Assembly: GCF_004801395.1 (NCBI RefSeq)
Contig: NZ_SSOA01000004.1
Span: 310,001-374,000, forward strand
Direction of reading: 5' to 3'
Source of the DNA: Gillisella terrae
GTDB taxonomy: Bacteria > Pseudomonadota > Alphaproteobacteria > Rhizobiales > Rhizobiaceae
Length of the DNA: 64,000 nt
Notes under the pieces: model-generated
The model's input: the letters and a program-made list of their open reading frames with translations, nothing else
What the model was told of the DNA's origin: nothing
Database searches by the model: none
Shown: in pieces, positions 34,922 through 44,200 of the stretch
Layout: each line of letters starts with the position of its first letter
Position numbering within the stretch: the first letter of the stretch is position 1
Position numbers and translations under genes: made by a program

Positions 34922-36805
34922 TCAGCCATCAATATCATTGTCCTTGGTTTCCTTCAGGAAGATCATGCCGATGACAAAGGTGATGCCTGCGATGACGATC
35001 GGATACCAAAGACCATAATAAATGTCGCCCTTGGCGGCGCTCATGGCAAAGGCCGTTGCTGGCAGCAGACCACCAAACCAGCCGTTGCCGATGTGATAGG
35101 GCAAAGACATGGCGCTATAGCGGATGCGGGTTGGGAACATTTCCACCAGCATAGCGGCGATTGGCCCGTAAACCATGGTCACATAGATCACCAGCACTGT
35201 CAGAATGGCAATCAGCGAGATCCAGTTGACCCGTGCTGGATCAGCCACCATTTTGAAGGCTCCGCCATTGGCAATGGTGTAGACGGCCATATCCGGCATT
35301 GCGGCCTTGGCGGCTTCATCAGCCGTGAGCAGCTTGTCACCCACCAGCGTTGCGGTTGGTACCGTGGTTTTTGCACCGGCCCGAACAGTGGCGGCATCCA
35401 GCTTCAGCTCAGGGTTTGCGGCAATGAAAGCGTCCAGCTTGCTGTCTGGTACGCGCACTGCGCCACGCACAAGTGGATAGCCATTGTCATGCAGGGCGAT
35501 GTTGACTTTCTTTTGCAACACAGCGTCGAGAGCCTTGGCATTGCCAGCCGCTTTAACGGCATCATAGCTTTCGATCTGGTTGTCGCCGATCTTGACGGTT
35601 GCTGTTGATCCAGCAGGCCCGGCCACAACTTCATAAGGCACCGAATTCTTGGTCAAAAGGGCTGTAGCAATATCGCAAGAGGTGGTGAATTTAGCCGTGC
35701 CTGTCGGATTGAACTGGAAATTACAATCCTTTGGATCAGCCGTTACCACGGCCTTGATGGTGTCTTGTGCCTGCGCCAAAGCCGGATTGCCAGCCCAGGT
35801 CATCGCCTTGAACAAGGGGAAATAGGTAACCATGGCCAACAGCAGACCCGCCATGATGATAGGTTTGCGGCCGATCTTGTCGGACAACCAGCCAAACACC
35901 ACGAAGAAAATAGTGCCAATCGCCAGAGCAATTGCCACCATGATATTGGCAGCCTGCGCATCAACCTTCAGCACGTTTTGCAAGAAAAACAGCGCGTAGA
36001 ACTGACCGGCGTACCAGACAACAGCCTGACCGGCAACGGCACCAAACAGGGCGATAAGGGCAAATTTTGCATTTTTCCATTGGCCAAATGCTTCAGACAG
36101 GGGTGCTTTTGAGCGCGTCCCCTCTTCCTTCATTTTCTTGAAGGCGGGTGATTCGTTCATCTGCATACGAATCCAGACCGAAACGCCCAGCAGAATGGAT
36201 GACAGCAAGAAGGGAACCCGCCAGCCCCAGGCGGTAAAGGCCTCCGCGCCCAGGATGGTCTGAATACCGAGAATAATCAGCAGCGACAAAAACAGGCCCA
36301 GCGTTGCAGTGGTTTGAATCCATGAGGTGTAAAAGCCACGGCGGCCATGGGGTGCGTGTTCGGCCACATAGGTTGCGGCCCCGCCATACTCTCCGCCCAA
36401 TGCCAGGCCTTGCAACATGCGCAGCACAATCAGAATGATGGGAGCGGCAATGCCGATGGTGGCTGAACCGGGCAGAACACCAACCAGAAAGGTCGATGCG
36501 CCCATGATCAAAATGGTGACCAGAAACGTATATTTGCGGCCAACCAGATCGCCCAGACGGCCAAACACCAGCGCCCCGAACGGGCGCACCAGAAAGCCAG
36601 CGGCAAAGGCCAGCAGCGTAAAGATGTTGCGCGTGGTTTCAGGATATTGCGAGAAAAACGTCGCCCCGATGTAGATGGCAAGCGAACCGTAGAGATAGAA
36701 ATCATACCACTCAAAAACCGTGCCGAGCGACGAGGCAAAAATAACCTTTCGCTCTTCCGGCGTCATGCTGCGCGGTGCGGCACGAGACACTGAGACATTT
36801 GCCAT
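34922..36805 (-). CDS. MHS-family MFS transporter with a large periplasmic insertion
   Basis: 627 residues. Twelve membrane helices and the metabolite:H+ symporter signatures are present: GTVFEWYDFYLYG in helix 1, RPFGALVFGRLGDLVGRKYT, RMLQGLALGGEYGGAATYVA, and FGWLSDKIGRKP. The MHS family imports organic acids, osmolytes or sugars with protons; substrate unknown. Between helices 9 and 10 lies an extra domain of about 185 residues (roughly 335-522) with alternating strand/helix pattern, two cysteines (DPKDCNF and TTSCDIA) and no hydrophobic helix. Topology places it in the periplasm. Typical family members are 420-560 residues. ATG 36805 has a perfect GGAGGAAC site; the frame runs on upstream without homology. 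Confidence 0.9.
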   Translation of the reverse strand: MANVSVSRAAPRSMTPEERKVIFASSLGTVFEWYDFYLYGSLAIYIGATFFSQYPETTRNIFTLLAFAAGFLVRPFGALVFGRLGDLVGRKYTFLVTILIMGASTFLVGVLPGSATIGIAAPIILIVLRMLQGLALGGEYGGAATYVAEHAPHGRRGFYTSWIQTTATLGLFLSLLIILGIQTILGAEAFTAWGWRVPFLLSSILLGVSVWIRMQMNESPAFKKMKEEGTRSKAPLSEAFGQWKNAKFALIALFGAVAGQAVVWYAGQFYALFFLQNVLKVDAQAANIMVAIALAIGTIFFVVFGWLSDKIGRKPIIMAGLLLAMVTYFPLFKAMTWAGNPALAQAQDTIKAVVTADPKDCNFQFNPTGTAKFTTSCDIATALLTKNSVPYEVVAGPAGSTATVKIGDNQIESYDAVKAAGNAKALDAVLQKKVNIALHDNGYPLVRGAVRVPDSKLDAFIAANPELKLDAATVRAGAKTTVPTATLVGDKLLTADEAAKAAMPDMAVYTIANGGAFKMVADPARVNWISLIAILTVLVIYVTMVYGPIAAMLVEMFPTRIRYSAMSLPYHIGNGWFGGLLPATAFAMSAAKGDIYYGLWYPIVIAGITFVIGMIFLKETKDNDIDG

Positions 36806-37313
36806 TGCTGTTCCTCCAAAACAAGCTCTCCGAAGACCGCGCCCCTCTCCTCCAGGGTTGATGCGAAGATCTCGAATTCTCTCTAAACTGACAGAAATTA
36901 ACTTAAACGGAGAGATATGCTTTCGACGCATGACTTTCGTCTAATATACATTAGCATGTTCTTGTGCATCTGCGCCGATTTTAAGCGCCGTCAGGTGGCA
37001 AAATTGATGCACTTTTCTTGACACATGCGGAAAAAACGCTAAAGGCAAGGGGAGATAGAGGAAATGTGGAATGCTTTCGTTCAGCTTTGATATTGCTGTC
37101 CCCAATGCACTGGCAGATGATGCCGGTGTGCTCGGCAGTGATCCATGCATGGCATTTTCTCTTCTTTCCAAAACCACGGCCAAAACGAAGACCAAAACCG
37201 TCTGACGTCTCTGGCCACCGCTCTCTCCCCGGCACGGCCGGGGACAAGGAAGGGCGCAAAGCTGCGTTCTCCCCCTCCACCACCCCGAGGAGAGACAGAA
37301 AGAGAGCGAGATT
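36806..37313. other. Divergent intergenic region between MHS gene and asd
   Basis: 508 bases. The first part holds the MHS promoter. TTGACA at 37018-37023 with a weak TAAAGG-like -10 lies ahead of a small reading frame (37071-37205). A GC-rich CCCCGGCACGGCCGGGG hairpin occurs near 37226 inside the asd leader. Confidence 0.4.
37071..37205 (+). CDS. Putative small protein or leader ORF (44 aa) upstream of asd
   Basis: Starts MLSFSFDIAVPNALADDAGV and ends SKTTAKTKTKTV. GAGGA lies eight bases before the ATG, and a TTGACA -35-like box is about 50 bases upstream. The stop is 108 bases before asd. Codon choice is compatible with a gene, but nothing matches a family I know. A regulatory leader is possible, though no run of Lys, Thr or Met control codons beyond TTAKTKTKT is seen. 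Confidence 0.35.
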   Translation: MLSFSFDIAVPNALADDAGVLGSDPCMAFSLLSKTTAKTKTKTV

Positions 37314-38348
37314 ATGGGTTTCAAAGTTGCAGTAGCAGGTGCCACCGGCAATGTAGGCCGGGAAATGCTGAATATTCTGGCTGAACGCGGCTTTCCCGCC
37401 AGCGAAGTCGTGGCTTTGGCCTCGGCCCGTTCGCAAGGCACGGAAGTGTCTTTTGGCGACAAGGTTCTCAAGGTTCAGAACCTCGAAAACTACGATTTTT
37501 CCGATACTGATATTTGCCTGATGTCGGCTGGCGGCACCGTGTCGCAAAAGTGGTCGCCCAAGATTGGCGCGCAAGGCTGCGTGGTCATCGATAATTCTTC
37601 CGCCTGGCGCTATGATGCGGATGTGCCATTGATCGTGCCGGAAGTGAACCCGGACGCCATTGAAGCCTTCAAGCGTCGTAATATCATTGCCAACCCCAAT
37701 TGCTCGACTGCCCAGCTGGTTGTGGCCTTGAAGCCGTTGCATGATTTTGCCAAGATCAAGCGTCTCGTTGTCTCCACCTATCAGTCGGTTTCCGGCGCTG
37801 GCAAGGAAGGCATGGACGAGCTGTTTACCCAGACTCGTGCGGTGTTTGTTGCCGATCCGGTTCAGAACAAGAAGTTCACCAAGCGCATCGCTTTCAACGT
37901 GATTCCGCACATCGATAGCTTCATGGAAGACGGCTACACCAAGGAAGAATGGAAGGTTTTGGCCGAAACCAAGAAGATGCTCGACCCGAAGATCAAGGTG
38001 ACCTGCACAGCCGTGCGCGTGCCTGTTTTCATTGGCCACTCGGAATCGGTCAATATTGAGTTTGAAAGCGAGATCTCTGCCGATCAGGCCCGCGATATCC
38101 TGCGCGAAGCACCGGGTTGCCTGGTGATCGATAAGCGTGAAGACGGCGGCTACATCACCCCGGTTGAATGCGCCGGTGAAGATGCCACCTACATCTCGCG
38201 TATCCGCGAAGACGCGACCGTTGAAAACGGCCTGAATATGTGGGTGGTTTCCGACAACCTGCGCAAGGGTGCGGCGCTGAACGCCATTCAGATTGCTGAA
38301 TTGCTGATCAACCGCGGTCTGATCGCACCAAAGGCCAATGCAGCCTGA
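37314..38348 (+). CDS. asd: Aspartate-semialdehyde dehydrogenase
   Basis: 344 residues. NADPH-dependent reduction of aspartyl phosphate to the semialdehyde, the branch to lysine, diaminopimelate, threonine and methionine. Conserved: VAVAGATGNVGREMLNILAE cofactor loop, nucleophile Cys in NPNCSTAQLVVALKPLHD, STYQSVSGAGKEGMDEL, and VRVPVFIGHSESVNIEF with the active-site His. GAG-rich site precedes the ATG. It has its own leader and a strong terminator, so it is monocistronic. Confidence 0.97.
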   Translation: MGFKVAVAGATGNVGREMLNILAERGFPASEVVALASARSQGTEVSFGDKVLKVQNLENYDFSDTDICLMSAGGTVSQKWSPKIGAQGCVVIDNSSAWRYDADVPLIVPEVNPDAIEAFKRRNIIANPNCSTAQLVVALKPLHDFAKIKRLVVSTYQSVSGAGKEGMDELFTQTRAVFVADPVQNKKFTKRIAFNVIPHIDSFMEDGYTKEEWKVLAETKKMLDPKIKVTCTAVRVPVFIGHSESVNIEFESEISADQARDILREAPGCLVIDKREDGGYITPVECAGEDATYISRIREDATVENGLNMWVVSDNLRKGAALNAIQIAELLINRGLIAPKANAA

Positions 38349-38365
38349 GGCTTTTGAGATTTGAC

Positions 38366-38397
38366 GCGACCGAAGGTGCAAACCTTCGGTCGCTTTT
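38366..38397 (+). terminator. Intrinsic terminator of asd
   Basis: Perfect 12-base stem GCGACCGAAGGT / ACCTTCGGTCGC with GCAA loop followed by four Ts. Confidence 0.88.
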
Positions 38398-38527
38398 CCA
38401 TGATGAGCGATCACGTCTTGGTGTGGAAGCAAAGACCGGCTCCATGATAGATGACAAAAAAGCTTGGGGCTGACATTGTCAGCGCTCACTCCCCATCCCT
38501 CTCACCCCTTCCCCAAACGAGGTATCG

Positions 38528-39352
38528 ATGCGACTTACGCGGTTTTTTGCACTGGCTTTTGTGGCCGCAACAGCTCTCACAGCCGCCGCCCAGAGTGCCA
38601 CGGCAGCCCCTAAATGCAGCAGCACCGCTGCCGGATTTGAGCAATGGGTGGCTGATTTCAAAGTGCAGGCACAAGGCCAAGGCATCAGCCGTTCTGTTCT
38701 GGACCGAGCCTTCACCGGGGTGCAATACAATGTCCCGACCATTCGTGCCGACCGCGGCCAAAAAAGCTTCAAGCTGTCGTTTGACGAGTTTATGAAAAAG
38801 CGCGGCGGTGCAGCCATCATCAGCCGTGGCAAATCCATGAAGCGCGCCAATGCCGCACTTTTTGCCTCCATCGAGCGCCGCTACGGTGTGCCAGCTGGCC
38901 CGCTGATTGCCATCTGGGGCATGGAGACCGGCTTTGGCAGCTATATGGGCACCCAGCCCACCCTGTCGGCCGTGGCAACCCTTGCTTTTGACTGCCGCCG
39001 CACCGAATATTTTACCGACCAGCTTTATGCTGCGCTGAAACTGGTGGCCGATGGCACACTCAGCAGCTCATCGCGCGGTGCTGCCCATGGTGAAGTGGGC
39101 CAAACCCAGTTCCTGCCGAAAAACGTGTTGCTGTACGGGGTTGATGGCGATGGCAATGGCCATATCGATCTGGTCGGCTCGAGAGCCGATGCCCTGGCCT
39201 CGACCGCCAATTTCCTCAAAGGCCATGGCTGGCGCGCAGGGGCTGGATATCAGCAAGGTGAGCCAAATTTCAATGCCATCGCTGGCTGGAATGCCGCTGT
39301 GGTGTATCAGCAGGCCATTGCCTATATCGGCAAGCAGATTGATCAGCAGTAA
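38528..39352 (+). CDS. Lytic murein transglycosylase (MltB/SLT2 type)
   Basis: 274 residues. A cleavable signal peptide (RFFALAFVAATALTAAAQSA) targets the periplasm. The body is the SLT_2 domain: GFEQWVADFKVQAQGQGIS, LIAIWGMETGFGSYMG with the catalytic Glu, YFTDQLYAALKLVADGTLSS, EVGQTQFLPKNVLLYGVDGD and the C-terminal GWNAAVVYQQAIAYI. It cleaves glycan strands forming 1,6-anhydro ends. No lipobox is visible, so the protein is soluble, unlike E. coli MltB. GAGG precedes the ATG. Confidence 0.92.
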   Translation: MRLTRFFALAFVAATALTAAAQSATAAPKCSSTAAGFEQWVADFKVQAQGQGISRSVLDRAFTGVQYNVPTIRADRGQKSFKLSFDEFMKKRGGAAIISRGKSMKRANAALFASIERRYGVPAGPLIAIWGMETGFGSYMGTQPTLSAVATLAFDCRRTEYFTDQLYAALKLVADGTLSSSSRGAAHGEVGQTQFLPKNVLLYGVDGDGNGHIDLVGSRADALASTANFLKGHGWRAGAGYQQGEPNFNAIAGWNAAVVYQQAIAYIGKQIDQQ

Positions 39353-39360
39353 CGAGCATA

Positions 39361-39390
39361 AAAAAGGCCGGTTTCAAAGCCGGCCTTTTT
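39361..39390. terminator. Bidirectional intrinsic terminator
   Basis: Stem AAAAAGGCCGG / CCGGCCTTTTT with an eight-base loop, between the transglycosylase gene and the convergent carbonic anhydrase gene. Confidence 0.9.
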
Positions 39391-39405
39391 CGATAATTGG
39401 CTTTC

Positions 39406-40047
39406 TCAAGGATCGAGCCGCTTGAAATCGCGGGTCTCCGAATCCATCACCCACAATTCGCCATTGGAAATATCAAACCACGCCCCGTGAATGGCAATCT
39501 CGCCCGCCTCTTCCAGCGCCCGCACATAGGGGAAGGTGCGCAGATTTTCGATGGAATTACGGATTGAAATTCGCTCCATCGCCGTCTGGCGTTCAGCATC
39601 GGTCATCACCGAAGCGTTTTGCAGCTGTTCAGCCGCTGGCTTGACGAGGTTCATCCATTTTCCAATGAAATCGCCCGGCGAAAGCGGCTCTGCATTGGGA
39701 TCCAGTGCTGCCCGAATACCGCCACAGCGGCCATGGCCCATCACGATGATATTTTTCACCTTCAACGACTGCACCGCAAATTCAAGCGCTGCTGACGTAG
39801 AGTGATATTGGCCATCCGGCTCATAGGGCGGCACCATATTGGCAACATTGCGCACCACAAACAATTCACCGGGACCGCAATCGAAAATGGTTTCCGGCGC
39901 AGAGCGCGAGTCGCAACAGGCGACAATCATGGTCTGGGGACTTTGCCCTTGCTCGGCCAGAGCGCGATAGCGCCCTCGCTCGTCAACGTAACGGCCACTC
40001 ATAAAATTGCGATAGCCGGTCAAAAGCGAAGAAGGAAACTGTGTCAT
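39406..40047 (-). CDS. Beta-class carbonic anhydrase
   Basis: 213 residues. Zinc ligands and the Asp-Arg dyad are visible in CCDSRSAPETIFDCGPGELF and GHGRCGGIRA; VVRNVANMVPPYEPDGQYHS is typical. Converts CO2 to bicarbonate in the cytosol, which supplies carboxylases such as the pyruvate carboxylase encoded further along. The ATG at 40047 has no strong ribosome binding site. It starts 68 bases after pdxY on the same strand, so possibly cotranscribed. Confidence 0.95.
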   Translation of the reverse strand: MTQFPSSLLTGYRNFMSGRYVDERGRYRALAEQGQSPQTMIVACCDSRSAPETIFDCGPGELFVVRNVANMVPPYEPDGQYHSTSAALEFAVQSLKVKNIIVMGHGRCGGIRAALDPNAEPLSPGDFIGKWMNLVKPAAEQLQNASVMTDAERQTAMERISIRNSIENLRTFPYVRALEEAGEIAIHGAWFDISNGELWVMDSETRDFKRLDP

Positions 40048-40115
40048 GTGTGTCGATTACCGCAATGCACCATGGTTGACAAGGCAATAAAATCTATAAT
40101 TTCTATTTTTGGAGA

Positions 40116-40994
40116 TTACAACCGACCCGGCTTGCTGGCCGGGTGCAACAATCGCCGCAACTGCACCAGGGCCATGGGGGTTTTCAGGCTGGATTGATCC
40201 TGCTCCAGCGTCAGCTCATCGCTTTGCCGCTTCATCGACCGGGCAAGGATCTCATACACACTGGCTGTTGCCAATTGCAGGGCTTTTTCCTCGTCATGCT
40301 TTTCCAGCAACCGGGCCAGCAGCAAGGCAGAAAACAGATCGCCCAAGCCATTGGGAGCGCCATCCATGGAGCGATGTTCCGCCAAAAGCGCATTGCGATT
40401 GGACAAAAGCAAATTACCGATGCTACCCGCCATCATCGGCACTGCCGATGTCACCGCCATGCGCGCAGGCCCAAGCGAAAGCGCCGCATCAATGATAGCG
40501 CTGTTGGTCTCCAGCGGTGCCCCCGCCATCCATGCCAGTTCATAGCGATTGGGCGTAGCAATATCGGCCAGAGGAATCAGATGATCGCGGATGGCTTTTG
40601 CCATTGCCTCTGGCACATAGAGCCCGCCAAGATCACCAATCACCGGATCGCACAGATAGACCAGATCGGGATTGCGCTCTTTCAGGGCCGACACCAGCCG
40701 CGCCACAGCCAAAGGCTGCCGGGGACTGCCAAAATAGCCGGTGATGACGGCCTTGACCTCGCCCAGCCATGGCGCGGCAATCAGATCATCAATGGCGCTC
40801 TCAAACACGTCGTCATTAAACGTCATGCGGGTTGAAGGTCCATGCCCCGGATGCCAGGGCAAAACCACGGTGGGCATGGCCCAAACCGGAAAGCCCAGAC
40901 TCTCCAGTGCAAAAACCACTGCACGGTTTCCAACAGAGCCACGAACAACGTGACTTGAAATGGCAATGACGGCGCTTGCCGAACAATCTGACAT
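40116..40994 (-). CDS. pdxY: Pyridoxal kinase (PdxY type)
   Basis: 292 residues of the ribokinase-like PdxK/PdxY family. VIAISSHVVRGSVGNRAVVF is the N-terminal substrate site, followed by DPVIGDLGGLYVP, TPNRYELAWMAG, and GLGDLFSALLLARLLE with the catalytic Asp. Phosphorylates pyridoxal in B6 salvage. ATG 40994 is chosen because AGGA lies nine bases upstream; the ATG at 41003 is only two bases from that site, and frame further upstream lacks homology. Confidence 0.92.
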   Translation of the reverse strand: MSDCSASAVIAISSHVVRGSVGNRAVVFALESLGFPVWAMPTVVLPWHPGHGPSTRMTFNDDVFESAIDDLIAAPWLGEVKAVITGYFGSPRQPLAVARLVSALKERNPDLVYLCDPVIGDLGGLYVPEAMAKAIRDHLIPLADIATPNRYELAWMAGAPLETNSAIIDAALSLGPARMAVTSAVPMMAGSIGNLLLSNRNALLAEHRSMDGAPNGLGDLFSALLLARLLEKHDEEKALQLATASVYEILARSMKRQSDELTLEQDQSSLKTPMALVQLRRLLHPASKPGRL

Positions 40995-41172
40995 GAAGGA
41001 CATTCCTGACCAAGTTTCGGGCCATTTCCATGTTTTTGTCGCTATCTTGTCAATTTTTATCGCCAACTTCGGAAAAAGTCGGTGATTTTTTGAAAAATAT
41101 GCCAAACATGGTGGGTGTTTCGACAAATTCGATCAATGATTACGAGTCTTGTATAGAGTTCAGATATCATTG

Positions 41173-41192
41173 CTACTGCATAATTTCTTAAA
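41173..41192. repeat. Remnant half of the rhizobial repeat
   Basis: ACTGCATAATTTCTTAAAGC matches the left half of the TTAAATCGATTTAA palindrome seen in other copies but lacks its partner arm. It lies in the promoter region of the glutamate dehydrogenase gene. Confidence 0.5.
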
Positions 41193-41240
41193 GCGGACTG
41201 CTGCGAAGACAACACAAAATTCCATCACGGGAGGATAATC

Positions 41241-44200
41241 GTGGTTGCAGGTAAACGGGTGAAACGGGAACAGCTTTTTGATGGTGCCCGCTCGGTACTC
41301 AAAGAACAAGCCATCAGCGCCATCGAGCCGGAGGTTTTGTTTGGGCGCGCCAGCGACGACGACCTCCAGAGCTATGAGCCGCCCATGCTGGCCGAGGCTG
41401 CAAAGCGCGCCTTTGATGACCTCCAGAGCTTTGATGGCACAACAGCCAAAGTCACGATCAAAACGGCACCGGATATCGTGATTGACGGCGCTCCGATCAG
41501 TCTTTTGTCAATCGCCGACAGCAACAAGCCCTTTCTCTATGATTCTGTCATGGGCGAAATCACCAGCCAGTTCCGCGATATTCATCTGGCCGTTCACCCC
41601 ATCGTCACCAAAGCAGAGCAAGGCTGGGCGCTGGCCGACAAGGACGCAGATGCTGGCAGCCGCATAAGCTATATTCAGGTCCACCTGGCAGCCTTGACCC
41701 CTGAGCAGGCCGATGGCCTGATTGCCCGGCTGGAAGAAGTGCTCAAACAGGTGCGCACGGTTGCCTCCGACTGGCAGCCGATGATTGCCTTGCTTGAAGG
41801 TGCTGTGACGGATTTGACCGCCCAGCCAACCAGCCGCCGCAAGTCCGAGCGCGCCGAATCGCTGGCTTTTCTGGAGTGGCTGCGCGACGACAATTTCACC
41901 TTCCTCGGCATGCGCGAATATATCTATTCCGGCGAAGGGGCCAATGCCACCGTGGAGCGCGGCAAGGGCCGCGGCCTTGGCCTGTTGTCTGACCCCGACG
42001 TGCTGGTGCTGCGCCAAGGCCGCAATGCGGTGACCACAACGCCTGAAATTCTGGCCTTCTTGCAAGGCCCGGATGATCTGATTGTCACTAAAGCCAATGT
42101 GAAATCGGTGGTGCATCGCCGCGCCTATATGGATTACATTGGCGTCAAGCGCTTTGATGCCAATGGCAAAGTCATTGGCGAATTGCGCATCGTCGGACTG
42201 TTTACCGCCACCGCCTATACCCATTCGGTCAACCATATCCCAATGTTGCGGGCAAAGGTTGAAAAGGTCGTGGCGCATTTTGGCTTTGATCCGCAAAGCC
42301 ACTCCGGCCGCATGTTGCAAAACACGCTGGAATCCTATCCGCGTGACGATCTGTTCCAGATTGATGCTGATCTTCTGGCGCGGTTCTGCGAACAGATCAC
42401 CGATCTGGGCGAGCGCCCCCGCGTGCGGGTTTTGCCGCGTATCGACCATTTCGACCGCTTCGTCTCCCTGCTCGTCTATGTGCCGCGTGAGGAATATAAC
42501 TCCCTGGTGCGCGAACGCATTGGCGATTATTTTGTCAAAGCCTATGACGGGCGCGTTTCCGCCTATTATCCAGCCTTCCCCGAAGGTGGGGTGGCACGGG
42601 TGCATTTCATCATTGGCCGCTCGGAAGGCAAAACACCACGCATTCCGCAAGCAAAACTGGAAGAGGCCGTCAAGGCCATCACGTCGCGCTGGGACGACCG
42701 CTTTGCCGCCCTTGCCCCGGCCAATGCGCCACAGCTTCTGGTCAATCGCGCCTTTGAAGACGCATTCACGCCAGAAGAAGCGGTTGCTGATCTGGGCCTG
42801 ATCGAAACCAGCCTGACACAGGCCGGTATTGCCATCGCTTTCCATGGCCGCAAGACCGAAGACGGCGACGCGCTTTATCTCAAAGTGTTTCATGCGGGTG
42901 ATCACCTGCCCTTGTCACGTCGCGTGCCGCTTTTGGAAAACCTCGGCTTTAGCGTCATCAGTGAGCGAACCTTTGACGTTGGCGTTCAAAAAGCCAAAAG
43001 CGCCGATCAGCCACAGCATGTTGTGCTGCACGATATGGAGCTGACTGTTCGCCACGGTCAGGCTTTTGAATTTGGCAAACATGCCAAGCGGGTGGAAGAA
43101 GCGTTTTTGGCGGCGTTTAGCGGCTTGGTCGATAATGACGCCTTTAACCGTCTGGTGCTGAGCACCAATCTCACGGTTGCCGAAGTGGCTGTGTTGCGCG
43201 CCTATGCCGCTTACCTGCGTCAGGGCGGGCTGGTCTATTCGCTGACCTATATTGCTGAAACGCTGAACAAATATCCGCAGATCACCGCCGATCTGTTCAG
43301 CCTGTTCCACCATTCCTTCGACATCAAGGCCTCGGAAAAAACCCGCAATCGCAAGCTTGCCGATCTGCGCGCCCAGATTGAGAGCGCACTGGCCGACGTT
43401 CCGAGCCTCGATGATGACCGCATCCTGCGCCGTTATCAAAACGCCATTGATGCCACCTTGCGCACCAATTATTTCCAAAAGGGCGCGGATGGCATCAAAC
43501 CCATGCTGGCCTTCAAATTCGACCCACATTTGTTGGATGGCCTGCCACAGCCAAAACCCTTCCGGGAAATGTTCGTCTACGGCACCGAGGTGGAAGGTGT
43601 TCACTTGCGCTTTGGCAAGGTTGCCCGTGGCGGCTTGCGCTGGTCGGACCGCGCACAGGATTACCGCACCGAAGTGCTCGGCCTCGTCAAAGCCCAGCAG
43701 GTGAAAAATGCGGTGATTGTGCCGGTTGGGGCCAAGGGCGGCTTTTATCCCAAGCAATTGGCGGGCATTACCAACCGCGAGGAATATCTGCGGCTGGGGC
43801 GTGAAGCCTATATGACCTATATCCGCACGCTGCTTTCCATCACCGACAATATCAAGGATGGTGAGGTTGTGGCCCCGGCAGACACTGTGCGGCTGGATGG
43901 CGATGATCCCTATTTCGTGGTGGCCGCTGACAAGGGCACAGCCACCTTCTCCGACACCGCCAACGGGCTTGCCCGTGAAGCCGGTTTCTGGCTGGACGAC
44001 GCCTTTGCGTCCGGTGGTTCTGCTGGCTATGACCACAAGAAGATGGGCATTACCGCCCGCGGTGCTTGGGAAGCCGTCAAACGCCATTTCCGTGAAATGA
44101 ACACCAACATCCAGACAACACCGTTTTCGGTGGTGGGTGTGGGCGATATGTCGGGTGACGTGTTCGGCAATGGCATGTTGCTGTCGCACAAAATCCGGCT

